Shown here in pieces: positions 40,908-50,432 of a stretch of 64,000 nt of DNA. Each line of letters opens with the position of its first letter. Positions within the stretch are counted from its first letter, which is position 1. Made by a program: the position numbers and the translations under genes. Source of the DNA: Tomocerus qinae (taxonomy: Eukaryota; Arthropoda; Collembola; Entomobryomorpha; Tomoceridae); contig CM034547.1 in NCBI GenBank assembly GCA_020055645.1, positions 47,156,409-47,220,408 of the forward strand, in the 5' to 3' direction. A model generated the notes under the pieces. That model was not told the DNA's origin. It worked only from the letters and a program-made list of their open reading frames with translations, and did no database searches.

Positions 40908-41000
40908 CTTTCATTACAAAAGTTATTACGTCATTAATTTAGTCGTCGGGTCTCTTCCGTGCGTGCGTGCGTCTTCTTGCCACCAACGCATCACTTTGCT
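40908..41000 (-). other. HECTD1: Candidate first exon of HECTD1
   Basis: On the minus strand a strong donor (ATGAAAG followed by GTAAGCC) ends at 40908, next to a locally GC-richer patch with GTGCGTGCGTGCGT and a TGACGTAA motif, resembling a promoter-proximal exon. Splicing it to the acceptor at 32538 puts ATG (40914-40912) in frame with the HECTD1 start and would add MKATLR before MADV. The upper boundary is arbitrary. Inference from splice phase only. Confidence 0.35.
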
Positions 41001-41095
41001 GCTGCATACTAATCATGACTTCCTATTCTATTCTTATTGTTTCATAATAAGAGAATCAAGAGTATGAGTAAAATGTTTTGAAAATCACTCTGGAT

Positions 41096-41266
41096 ACGAG
41101 GTATTTTTATTCGAAATCCCTCCCCTTTTCCTTAGAATAAATTGACACAAAACTGTATACCTTACAGTGAAACATAGTGATAATCACTGTAGAAGAATAC
41201 TTTAGTTGGCCAATTTATTCTGAAAAGAAGGGGAGGGGAAAATGAGGGAAAAGACCCCAGACTAGC
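41096..41266. repeat. Short MITE, copy 1
   Basis: About 170 bp, closely matching 42842-43012 in the same orientation. It contains internal inverted ends (CCTTAGAATAAATTG against CAATTTATTCTGAAAAG) and the tail GAGGGAAAAGACCCCAGACT. Non-coding. Confidence 0.75.
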
Positions 41267-41707
41267 TGCATACATGCTAAAAAAGTTAGTCCGCATTTCT
41301 TTATATCACAAGTCTGTAATGCAAAGTTCAGTATTTCAATAAATATTTCCCATGGGAATGCTTAATGAAAATCATAAAATTTTAAAATGAAATGCTGTGC
41401 TCTGATTGGTCAATTTAAAAATGCATCGACCATTGAGAAGCGAGATTTATTTCCGTTTCGATTTGAAAATTATCTACCTGGGATAATTTGGACAGTATAC
41501 AAGCAACCCGTGGACATTACCTATGCAACTGAAAAGTGGGTGGAGTTTGTGGGAACATTACATGGGATTGATAGACTTCGAGTGACGTCACCGGAAGTCA
41601 TACTTAGGGGGTTTACATGGAAATTACGTACTACTCTCCTCGGGAGTGACACCGGGTCACCCTTAGCGGTAAAAATAACAGCTAGTGTCCGAACCTTCCC
41701 CTATACT

Positions 41708-42822
41708 CAGTGTTCGATGACCAGCCGGTTAGCCGGCTATAATGGTCAGGTTAAAATGGCTATCCGGCTGGCAAAATACCCTTGTTAGCCGGCGGATAAA
41801 ATGGCTAAATTGGTTAAAATGGTCAAAAATAAAATATACGTAAAATGGGGCAAAATAAACCCCTATTCTGCCTAGATTAGCCTATCCTTGATCTACACCA
41901 AAGTTTAAACTAATTTTGTTTAAGAAGGGCTTACATACTTGCAATCTACAAATCAATCTTCTGGTCACAATTCTTCCAACTAACCGTTGTGAAGACATAA
42001 GACTACGCTAAACCTTGTCAGTCTTGTTTCTTGGCGAATAAGTACGGTCAGGCAGGTGCACTAAAACGTGACGCGGTTGCAGCAGAGCGTCGTCGTGCCG
42101 GCGTTCTTCGTTTTGTTTTTTGCTTTGATGACATTATCTGCGAAAACTGTAAAATCCGATAGAAATGTAACAGTATTTGATATCGTAACTAAAATGTAGT
42201 TAAATTTTAAAAATGTATACTTTGAAAAACAAATAAAATAGAAACTTCAATCTTCAACTTGATCAGATTAGATTTTTTAGATTTAGATTAGATTAGTTTT
42301 ATTTAAGTGCCAATTATTATCAGTACAAACATATATTATTATACATGAAGTCTGTTTCTCAAATAAAAGCACCGAAGGCAAGCTAGTTACCTTACTCCCA
42401 TAGTCAAAGCCGCATCGTACCCAGTTACAATCGAAAGTCAATATATACATAATGGTTTTAAGAGAACATCTCTTGTAGGTAACGTAACATTAAATGATTA
42501 AATATACACATATACACTTCCTCGAATTCTGACCTAATGCTTAATGTATGAAATCATCCTCCCTAATGTGTAATAGGTAGTAGTTAAGAAGTTTACTGAA
42601 ATTGTTTGAGAAGAGAGTACACAGAGCAAAATGGCGCCAGTCTATTTTTATTCATATGTTGGACGCTGTGCTGTGGCTTGAAGTTTGAACTCCTGTGCTG
42701 CAAAATCAAGGAGGTTTCAAGGATATGGACATTTTTAGCCATTTTAACCATTTTAGCCATTTTAACCATTTTAGCCGGCTGGTTGGTCAAAAAGCTTTTT
42801 AGCCGGATAAAATCGAACACTG
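41708..42822. mobile_element. Non-autonomous hAT-like element
   Basis: 1115 bp with ends CAGTGTTCGA and TCGAACACTG and a perfect 8-bp duplication CCTATACT at 41700-41707 and 42823-42830. The CAGNG start and 8-bp duplication are typical of hAT transposons. Subterminal DNA has repeated TTAGCC / TTAAAATGG units in opposite orientations at the two ends (AGCCGGTTAGCCGG on the left; TTTTAACCATTTTAGCC on the right). No transposase ORF is visible. Confidence 0.85.
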
Positions 42823-42841
42823 CCTATACTATCCTTGGTAT

Positions 42842-43012
42842 ACAAGGTATTTTAATTTAAAATCCCTCCCTTTCTCCTTAGAATAAATTGACACAAAACT
42901 GTATACCTTGCAGTGGTTCATAGTGGTAATCACTATAGAAGAATACTTTAGTTGGCCAATTTATTCTAAAAAGAAGGGGAGGGGAAAATGAGGGAAAAGA
43001 CCCCAGACTAGC
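42842..43012. repeat. Short MITE, copy 2
   Basis: Direct copy of 41096-41266 with scattered substitutions, lying just right of the hAT-like element. Confidence 0.75.
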
Positions 43013-43063
43013 GAAAGCGAAGTCATAGCATTTTGTTTTCTATTTACCAAGTGATTCGAAAGT

Positions 43064-43350
43064 ATAGTATGATCCACAGTATTTTGATCCCTATGGCTAC
43101 TCCCCCACATGCAGTAATGCCCTACCCAAAATAACAAAAATTTTGCTCCCAAGTTGGAGGAGCTCATGGCATTGGCAATTTGGGTGTGGATTCTGCAAAC
43201 TGCTGTTACTATTGACTCCACGTGTTGAGCAGCCACACAAGACCCCATTCAAAAATCGGAACTTGGGTGCAAAATTTTTGTTATTTTGGGTAGGGCATTA
43301 CTGTATGTTGGGGAGTAGCCATGGGGATCAAAATACTGTGGTATGATCAA
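43064..43350. repeat. Inverted-repeat MITE
   Basis: Arms of about 90 bp pair through CACAGTATTTTGATCCC with its complement and GCCCTACCCAAAATAACAAA with its complement. A strongly decayed relative lies at 49344-49640 (shared CTGTTRCTATTGRCTCC and CATTCAAAAAT-like segments). Confidence 0.75.
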
Positions 43351-43589
43351 TAGGATGTTTTGAGGCCCAGGCAAGGTGAGTGAAATTGTCATGGTAATAG
43401 GCTTCTGAATAAAGGTGAGGAAAATTTGAAATCCTGTGAAATAGGCCACGGGAACGGGGTCTTATGGGGCACGGGAACAGGAGAGGAATGAGGGGATGAG
43501 TGCCGGGGTTGTAGTAATTCCGGAGCTCTCAAGATACTATTCACTTGCATGATCCCGAAAGAGGACAAAAAGATGGAAACACGAAAATC

Positions 43590-46500
43590 AGATTTTAGAT
43601 TTTATTACTGTTATCAAATGATATTGATAATTGCCCAATAGACACAGTACTAGTGATTAAAAGTTTTTTAACAAAAGCAACAAAAAACAAAAGATTAACA
43701 ATTACCATGATAAGAGTATCAGTATAAAATTATCAATATAAAATTATGGATTGTTGTAGTGATAAAGATGATTTTGTAAAATCTTGCATGATCCTTTTAG
43801 TACAGAAATGACAATAGATTTTACAAGTTCCTTTGGAAAGCCAAATCTTTTTCTGAAGTCATCAAAGAATTTCGTAATAGTACCCCTTGCTCCTATCATC
43901 AATCCAATGGTTTCAATATCGTTGAGGTTATATTTAGATTTTAAATATGGAATGCATGGATCGTATATTCTCTTTTTATTTTCATGTACTTCTAAAGGTT
44001 GATTCTCATTGCATTCAAAAACTATTGTAGGGTCAACAATAAATCCTTTTTTATCCATAAATGCTATAATATCAACTCTTCTGTTGGATCCATCTTCTGA
44101 AGTACAGAAAACCTCTTCGAAAACATTGTAGTTTTTATTCCTAAACGAATCAGCAATCATCGACCGAATTTCATGGTGTCTTGAATTGCGCAGTAACGAA
44201 CCATGAGGACAGAATCCCAAAATGTGACCTAAGGTTTCAAACTCGTCACAAGAATTAATTCTGCAACGGAGATTTTGAGAACGTCCAGGGGTGGTTCGGT
44301 TTGCAACAACATTAGCTGTCATTTTGATAGAGGAAGTCCATTCAGTATACGTAAGATTCTCTTTACGAAACATCCATGAGTTAGCATAGGGACATTGGCT
44401 AAACAGTACAACTCCTTTACCTTTGGAAGGGAGATTTGTCCATTTCACAAACTCACGAGCTCTCAATTCTTCTCTCATATCCTGTGTCAATTTTTTAGTA
44501 TAAGGTGATTTCCTTGATTTAAATTTCTGATATAATTCATTCATATCGTCAGAAGAGAATCCTAGCTTATTTGTACAAACTTGAATTTCCTCGGCATAGT
44601 TTCGGCAGCAAGAAACGTAGGGATTATTGATTTTATGGAGAATATTGATTATATTAAAAGCTTGTAAATATCTTTCCCAGGATGTACAAGTGATTTCTAA
44701 TCCTTTGCATTTTCGGGAGGAATAAATCATGCAGTTATTAGTATCATGGGGGATTGTAAGTATTTCTTTTACGGTACTACGAATGCATTTATCAATTTTG
44801 TTAATAAATTTAGCTGTTAGTTTATCTGATGGAGTTGATTGTAGAGAGTAAGTAAGAATAGGCCAGATATACTGATTAATAATATTCAACTTTTGGTCAG
44901 AATAGAGCATCGGAGTGCTTGACAAGATATTTAGTTTATCGATGAGTTTGTCCAATATTTTGTTTTCATCTAACACAATTTCTTCAGCAAATGTAACTCC
45001 CAAATATTTAATAGAATCATTCTTTTTCAAGGCTGATATATGAATTTCGTTGTTAATTTTCAAATCACTTTCTGAAAGTTTTCCATCTTCAATAATAATA
45101 GCTGATGATTTGAAATTATTGATTCTATAACCAGTTTCCAGCAGCAAACTTTCTGTCATAGTAAAAAGAGTAACTGCAGATTCTCTAGAATTAGCCAACG
45201 GGGCCAAATCATCAACGAAACCAAGGATCGATAGATTAGGTAGATTCTTCTCCAATGAAAAGCCGTATTCTTCCGAAATAAGAGGATCAGTGATTTCGTT
45301 AAAGACATAATTGATGGAAACATTAAATACAATCGGCGAAAGTGAGGATCCCTGAAAAATCCCGCGTTTTAGATAGATCAGGTCAGATAGTTTTCCATTG
45401 GAAGATATCCGAGTCCTATTTTCAGTTTGAAGTTTTAAGGTAAGGTTACGCAGACAATCCGGGATAGGTAGTTCGTATAATGATTTTTCCATATGTATAT
45501 GACCCGTAGTGTCATAGGAAGCTTGATGACCATCCAAGATTAAAGCAACGAAAGACAATTTATTGTTTTTAGCTTTTTTAAGACATCCATTAAGAATGGA
45601 GGAATTGATATGACATCCGGGTTCATTAATGAATCCTTTTTGAAATGGATTGAAAGTGACAAATAATCGAAGTTTCCTTTCAATTGTCTTTTCAATAACT
45701 CGTCGAATGACTGACGAAATTGAAATAGGACGCCAGTTAGAGATGTCCTTTGGGTCACCTTTCTTTTTAAAAGTTAATATTGTTTTCGCTTCTTTCAAAC
45801 AATCGGGTATAACATTATGGGTAAGCATAATATTCGCTAATGTACACAGTACTTTTTCACAATTAGTAGCTTTCAAAGATCTAGGTAAAACACCATCAGG
45901 TCCCATAGCAGAATCAGATTTAATAAAATTAATAGAAATTTTAATATCGTTTTCAGTTAGAGTAGAGTCAAAATGTTCATTGATTGCCAATTGGTCTTCA
46001 GGTGTTACGAAAGAGTAATTAGATCTTGTCAGATCATTAGGAGTTCCCCACCTCTTCATAAAGCTGGAATGTAGCTCATCAATTGAGATTGAACATTTTG
46101 TATCGTCATTATTAAATATTGACTTCACACAACGCTTTCTTTGATTGAAATAATTATATTGCATTAAATCATGGTTGTATTTTTCCCGTCGTAACTTTCT
46201 AGATTTAGCATCTTTCCGTGATGGGTTTGTAGAATTCTTGAACGAAGCTCTCATAGATTTAACAAGCTGTTTGTTTTTCCGAAGTTGATAGTATTTCCTG
46301 GCAGGGTGTCTTGGACCTGGAAGATGTTCGTTTGCATTTCTTAGAACACAGACGATCCTTAAAACCAACTCATTCAGCAAAATTTCATCCAATTCTTGCA
46401 ATAATGGTGTTAATCTTTCATTGATTTTATCTAATTCATCATTAAATTTAGATATTCTTTTATCAGAGGATAATACCATATTACTTTGGTCTAAAACATC

Positions 46501-46985
46501 AGAATTTAGAGACTGCTGGTCCATAACAGAAGCTTTATGTGGCTGAGAAATCAAAGAGTTTCTATATTCTAGAGGATGACTTTTAGAAATATGTATGGCA
46601 ACTCCACGAGATCCTTTATAGGTTTTTTGACAAATAGGACAATTTGAGTCATCAGACGCATTAGTAATATGACTATCATTAACAGATTCAGAGTTACGGA
46701 TCCTTCTTAAAAATGCATCAACATCAGGGAGACCTTCATCACAAAATTTGCAAATCCATGACATAGGTTCAATTTCAGCAATAGTAAAATGTTTCAAGTC
46801 AGTACATTCAAGATGATACCATCGTTTACAATCATCGCATTGAATACTAAGAGAGGAATCATCAAAATTAGAAAGAACGAGATCACAGATAGGGCAGATA
46901 TCATTATCCAGGTCGGGTGGTATAGAGTCTGAGGAGATATCCATAGTAATGATAGGCGTTTGTTAAATAACTGTCAAAAAATTAT
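43590..46985 (-). mobile_element. RLE-type non-LTR retrotransposon (R2-like), ORF intact
   Basis: The element carries the single ORF at 43744-46944 on the minus strand. Its exact ends are not defined: I found no clear target-site duplication, poly(A) tail or rDNA flank. The stated ends only mark the ORF plus short flanking UTR. Confidence 0.6.
43744..46944 (-). CDS. R2-like retrotransposon polyprotein with N-terminal PHD finger
   Basis: An uninterrupted 1066-aa ORF. Residues 17-68 form a complete C4HC3 PHD finger (Cys17, 20, 36, 39, His44, Cys47, 65, 68; CDDCKRWYHLEC). Residues 102-123 form a C2H2 finger (CPICQKTY...HISKSH). Reverse transcriptase spans roughly 370-640, with catalytic Asp471 (LILDG) and Asp578-Asp579 (GFVDDLAPLA); the usual QGDPLSP is QGSSLSP here. 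C-terminal is a CCHC knuckle (Cys894, Cys899, His907, Cys912) followed by a restriction-like endonuclease region with RHH (922-924), RRVD (Asp958) and Asp971. CCHC plus endonuclease at the C-terminus is the hallmark of R2/R4/NeSL-type single-ORF elements that copy themselves by target-primed reverse transcription. All catalytic carboxylates are present, so it may be recently active. The clade within the RLE group is not settled. Confidence 0.9.
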   Translation of the reverse strand: MDISSDSIPPDLDNDICPICDLVLSNFDDSSLSIQCDDCKRWYHLECTDLKHFTIAEIEPMSWICKFCDEGLPDVDAFLRRIRNSESVNDSHITNASDDSNCPICQKTYKGSRGVAIHISKSHPLEYRNSLISQPHKASVMDQQSLNSDVLDQSNMVLSSDKRISKFNDELDKINERLTPLLQELDEILLNELVLRIVCVLRNANEHLPGPRHPARKYYQLRKNKQLVKSMRASFKNSTNPSRKDAKSRKLRREKYNHDLMQYNYFNQRKRCVKSIFNNDDTKCSISIDELHSSFMKRWGTPNDLTRSNYSFVTPEDQLAINEHFDSTLTENDIKISINFIKSDSAMGPDGVLPRSLKATNCEKVLCTLANIMLTHNVIPDCLKEAKTILTFKKKGDPKDISNWRPISISSVIRRVIEKTIERKLRLFVTFNPFQKGFINEPGCHINSSILNGCLKKAKNNKLSFVALILDGHQASYDTTGHIHMEKSLYELPIPDCLRNLTLKLQTENRTRISSNGKLSDLIYLKRGIFQGSSLSPIVFNVSINYVFNEITDPLISEEYGFSLEKNLPNLSILGFVDDLAPLANSRESAVTLFTMTESLLLETGYRINNFKSSAIIIEDGKLSESDLKINNEIHISALKKNDSIKYLGVTFAEEIVLDENKILDKLIDKLNILSSTPMLYSDQKLNIINQYIWPILTYSLQSTPSDKLTAKFINKIDKCIRSTVKEILTIPHDTNNCMIYSSRKCKGLEITCTSWERYLQAFNIINILHKINNPYVSCCRNYAEEIQVCTNKLGFSSDDMNELYQKFKSRKSPYTKKLTQDMREELRAREFVKWTNLPSKGKGVVLFSQCPYANSWMFRKENLTYTEWTSSIKMTANVVANRTTPGRSQNLRCRINSCDEFETLGHILGFCPHGSLLRNSRHHEIRSMIADSFRNKNYNVFEEVFCTSEDGSNRRVDIIAFMDKKGFIVDPTIVFECNENQPLEVHENKKRIYDPCIPYLKSKYNLNDIETIGLMIGARGTITKFFDDFRKRFGFPKELVKSIVISVLKGSCKILQNHLYHYNNP

Positions 46986-47202
46986 ATAGAAAATGAAAAT
47001 CATCTTGATAGGACATCCGGGTATTATTGAAAAGTCGGATAAAGACAACTCCGAGACCACAACTTTCAAAATTTCAGCAACCAACAGAGAAAAGGGTGCA
47101 GCAACGATCAAATTGATGTAAAATTTAAGTCAAACTATCAAGGATTAACCGAAATACTCTCCATTTATTCAGAGCAAAATCAGGGCACGTGCATCTCCTT
47201 GG

Positions 47203-47373
47203 ATGCAATCTTCAATATTCATTTCAGTTGACGATCAACCTAGCAGAAATTTAATTAACTATGGCATATGTAGTTTGCATTTCACAGACATTGATTACAA
47301 ACAGACCGGGAATAAAAAGAAGCTACACCAGTTTGTAGTTCCTACAATAAAGAGATATTGCGTAGACACCCGA
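47203..47373 (+). pseudogene. THAP-domain-like fragment
   Basis: The frame includes YGICSLHFTDIDY and, about 15 residues on, FVVPTIKRYC. This resembles the C-terminal half of a THAP zinc finger (C..HF, then AVPT). The N-terminal C2 pair is not visible, so it is either an isolated exon or a relic of a P-element-type transposase or THAP gene. It ends in unrelated frames. Confidence 0.35.
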
Positions 47374-47398
47374 GGTTGCAACATCTGTCGTTATACGG

Positions 47399-48141
47399 TT
47401 GCATTTTGGCAAGCATATCAACAGTTTTTGTGGTGATCTCCTCCATGTTTTATCTGACATTTCTAGCAATATTCACAATAACAACATAATTATGACACGA
47501 ATGAAACGTTGCGACAATGAAGAACGCGATCAATTGAAACTATTAAATTCTTCGAACAAAGCGCCCGTAAAGCCCATGGAACTAAAGTACCATCCGCTAA
47601 TTCGCAACAAAGTCGCTCCCGATCTCGGCCAATCTCGGGACCAGTTCCGGATCGCACAAGAAATCACACAAGGCCTTTTTGGGTGCATTTCAGACTCGTG
47701 TTAGCCTATTTTCGAGGCCGGCCAGACCCCGTGTTGGACCAACCTGACCGGCCTGGTGGAAATGTCTGACTGCATCTGTACGGTCTAACAATGACGGAGA
47801 ATTTCTAAGAGATTATCGGGATTATAGAGAAAATCTGGATTTTCCGTCATTCAAATCATATGAAAATCTATTTCTCAACTTGATCGACGCTATACTATAG
47901 CTCTAGAAGAATGAGCAAATATGCTTCTAACACCATCATTACGGATGTCCAAGAGGTGGTTCTCGTTCCAAGAGTCCTGACTAGAAAATCTAAGCAAGTT
48001 TTGTTCGATCCAAATTCTAATGTTTACTATGATAGAGAACATGACTTAAGTGATGATGTCCGAGGGAAATTTCAGAGGACTAACAAACGAATTCGTCTGA
48101 AAATACATCACTTGGTATTAAGTTCACAGATGATAAGATGA
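47399..48141 (+). other. Unrecognised short ORFs, possible decayed coding region
   Basis: Two frames (47399-47704, 101 codons; 47911-48141, 76 codons) have protein-like composition, with charged stretches such as RMKRCDNEERDQLKLL and VLFDPNSNVYYDRE, but no domain I know and no joining splice logic. They follow the THAP-like fragment and may belong to the same decayed gene or transposon. Confidence 0.25.
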
Positions 48142-48259
48142 TAAGGGGATGTGATTGTAAGGCAGCTCTGAACAAATAAGTCGGAAAGTCTTGGCTTAAA
48201 TATTGTACATAAATTTCGAAATTTAAAAGTTTACCCTGCATTAAATTTAAACTTTTTTT

Positions 48260-48640
48260 GAAATTTATTTATTTACATATCTTCAGAGCAATCACCCACA
48301 TCTTTCGAATCAAATTCTCTGACCTCCACGCGCGATGCAACTTTTTCGTCAAAAATATCTAGTAATAAATTCTTCGGTGGGTACTTGGTTTCTATTTGCC
48401 TTTCCAATCATACTCTTCAATGTAATTCATTGTTGTAGTGTCAACCCTGACCAAAGGATATCTAAATAGGGAGAACGGCGACCGCTGGCTTAGGGCAACG
48501 AATCGATTGTTGCAGGACTTCTAACATCATTTCATCATTTATTGTTGATCTCCCTGATGCCAATGATTCCCAATTAATCCCATACAATATAAATTCGTCT
48601 ATTTGGTGCAGGTTGGAAATCATTGTAGGTAATACAGTAT
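48260..48640 (-). pseudogene. Decayed minus-strand coding remnant, unknown
   Basis: Minus-strand translation gives peptide-like pieces in shifting frames: NWESLASGRSTINDEMM near 48560, TMNYIEEYDWKGK near 48420, and KYPPKNLLLDIFDEKVASR running to a stop near 48280. Stops and frameshifts separate them. It looks like the C-terminal part of a degraded gene or transposase; family not recognised. Confidence 0.3.
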
Positions 48641-48841
48641 TGTTCTAGTCATCTCTCATAATTTCCGAGCCGCGAAAACTAAACCTAAATTGAGAATTAG
48701 ATGCACCACACTTAGTAGAACTGGATAAGCCTTCGTTCCCGTAGCCTATTTTAAGCTTATACTAGGGAGTATTCAAAATTAAGGTGACTGTGTATACGAT
48801 TTGGGAATCTCTGGTGACTATCAAAATACATGTTAAAATTT

Positions 48842-49159
48842 TTTGCCATTCTTGATATAACTTCCAGAGTTTTACTCCGATTTTCTAATGAAGTACATTT
48901 CCGGAAAGGTAAAAACATTGGCTAGGATTTAATTTGGGAAAATTTTCGATTTTTTTGATTATTTAGCAGTAGCAATGGTTCAAAATTTTATGCGAATTTC
49001 TATCCAGATGTCATCATTAAAGTGTGACATGTATAAAAACTGAGGCAATAATCGAACATTTTCCCAAATTAAATCCTAGCCAATGCGTTTGCCTTTCCGA
49101 AAATGTACATCATTAGAAAATCGGAGTAAAACTCTGGAAGTTATATCAAAAATAGCAAA
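48842..49159. repeat. Inverted-repeat MITE
   Basis: Arms of about 105 bp pair through GATATAACTTCCAGAGTTTT and GGATTTAATTTGGGAAAATT with their complements, around a 110-bp centre. Non-coding. Confidence 0.75.
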
Positions 49160-49343
49160 GAGAGTTTCATAAAAAAGGTTGAAATGTAAACTGCCTCATA
49201 CTTGACCGGATGTGCAAGTCATAGAATATCCGACATTGAAGCAATGGACTGATATCAACTTGACATGAGCTAGAGCATAGAGTTTTTCTCTATGCCAACG
49301 CTGATGGTGTCATAATTTTCATAGTGTCATTGCTTGATTACAG

Positions 49344-49690
49344 TCAGTAGTAATTCGATCCCATGGTTACTGATGTCCCACCCAAGAGATAGCAGTGCAA
49401 TACTCGAAATAATGTGTGGAAATGCAAATGTGCCTCTACATCCAAATGTAGCCAGTTCATGGCATGAACAAATTCTTGTGCACATTGGATGAAGATTTTG
49501 CAGTGCAGATTGCTGTTGCTATTGGCTCCCTGTGTTAAATAGCTACATACCATTCAAAATTAGGAACTTCCTTGGAAACTTTCAATTTTGTTATTTTGAA
49601 GTATTGCAATATACTGCCCAGCGTCGAATACTGCGATTGTGTGGTTATCTCCAGTTAGTTTTTCGGTTAGTAGGGCTATGGGTTTCGGCT
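49344..49690. repeat. Degraded relative of the 43064 MITE
   Basis: Inverted, diverged arms (GATCCCATGGTTACTGATG on the left; GTTATTTTGAAGTATTGCAA on the right) and a centre matching 43180-43265. The small frames here are shadows of the repeat. Confidence 0.5.
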
Positions 49691-49946
49691 ACCGTTAGAA
49701 GCATATTTTTATTTGAATTTTGAAATATTTAAAAATTTCGAATTTCGAAATAAAAGAGGAACAGCCACCTTAACATCACCTTTATAGAAGCCCAGTCCCC
49801 ATAACAATTTCACTCACCTTGGGCCCAGGGGAGATCAGTGGCTGTAGTCATGACCACGGGCTTATGCCCAGCTATAAAAGCTAACTGAATGCACCCAGAC
49901 CTCAAAATTTTTGTAGTATTAGTAAGACAGTGTGTGTAGTAATAAA

Positions 49947-50151
49947 GGTTAGCTTACTTGGGTGTTTGGGAAAATGAAAATTCATTTTTTGTCTATACTC
50001 AAAGCTATGACCCACCAAGACATACGTAACCAATGGCAACCATCCTTGGCCATTGAAAGACAGATTTGGCAGTGGATCCAAATTGTCCAATTTGGATCCA
50101 CAAATGAAAAAACTGAATTTTCATTTTCCCAAACACCCAAGTGAGCCAACC
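49947..50151. repeat. Inverted-repeat MITE upstream of RSPH9
   Basis: 205 bp with arms GGTTAGCTTACTTGGGTGTT and an inverted copy ending CCAACC. An inner inverted pair surrounds TCCAATTTGGATCC. Sequences on either side (49800-49920, 50150-50260) match, in inverse orientation, the 38436-38600 region (CCCGTGGTCATGGCTAC). Confidence 0.75.
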
Positions 50152-50432
50152 TAATACGCAATCACTATGACTACAGCCAACCTTGCCCAGACCTCAAACT
50201 GGCTACAGAAAGAAGCTGAAATTGGGCATTGACATCACCTATAACATTCGAATCACGTTGATATAAATGCTAGGGCACAGGGCAAGTACAACGTCAAAAA
50301 TGTATCAATAATATAAATACAAAACAATGAAGAGATGTTTATGCTTATTAAATCAAATAATCTTAAGAGCATAAACTGATTTAATCAAAAGTATTTACAT
50401 TTTATTGAACATTTTAGATACTTTTCGTAAAA

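Noticed and set aside
41387-41788. 133-codon plus-strand ORF
   Set aside because: It crosses the left boundary of the hAT-like element and its target duplication, so it cannot be an old gene; no domain is visible.
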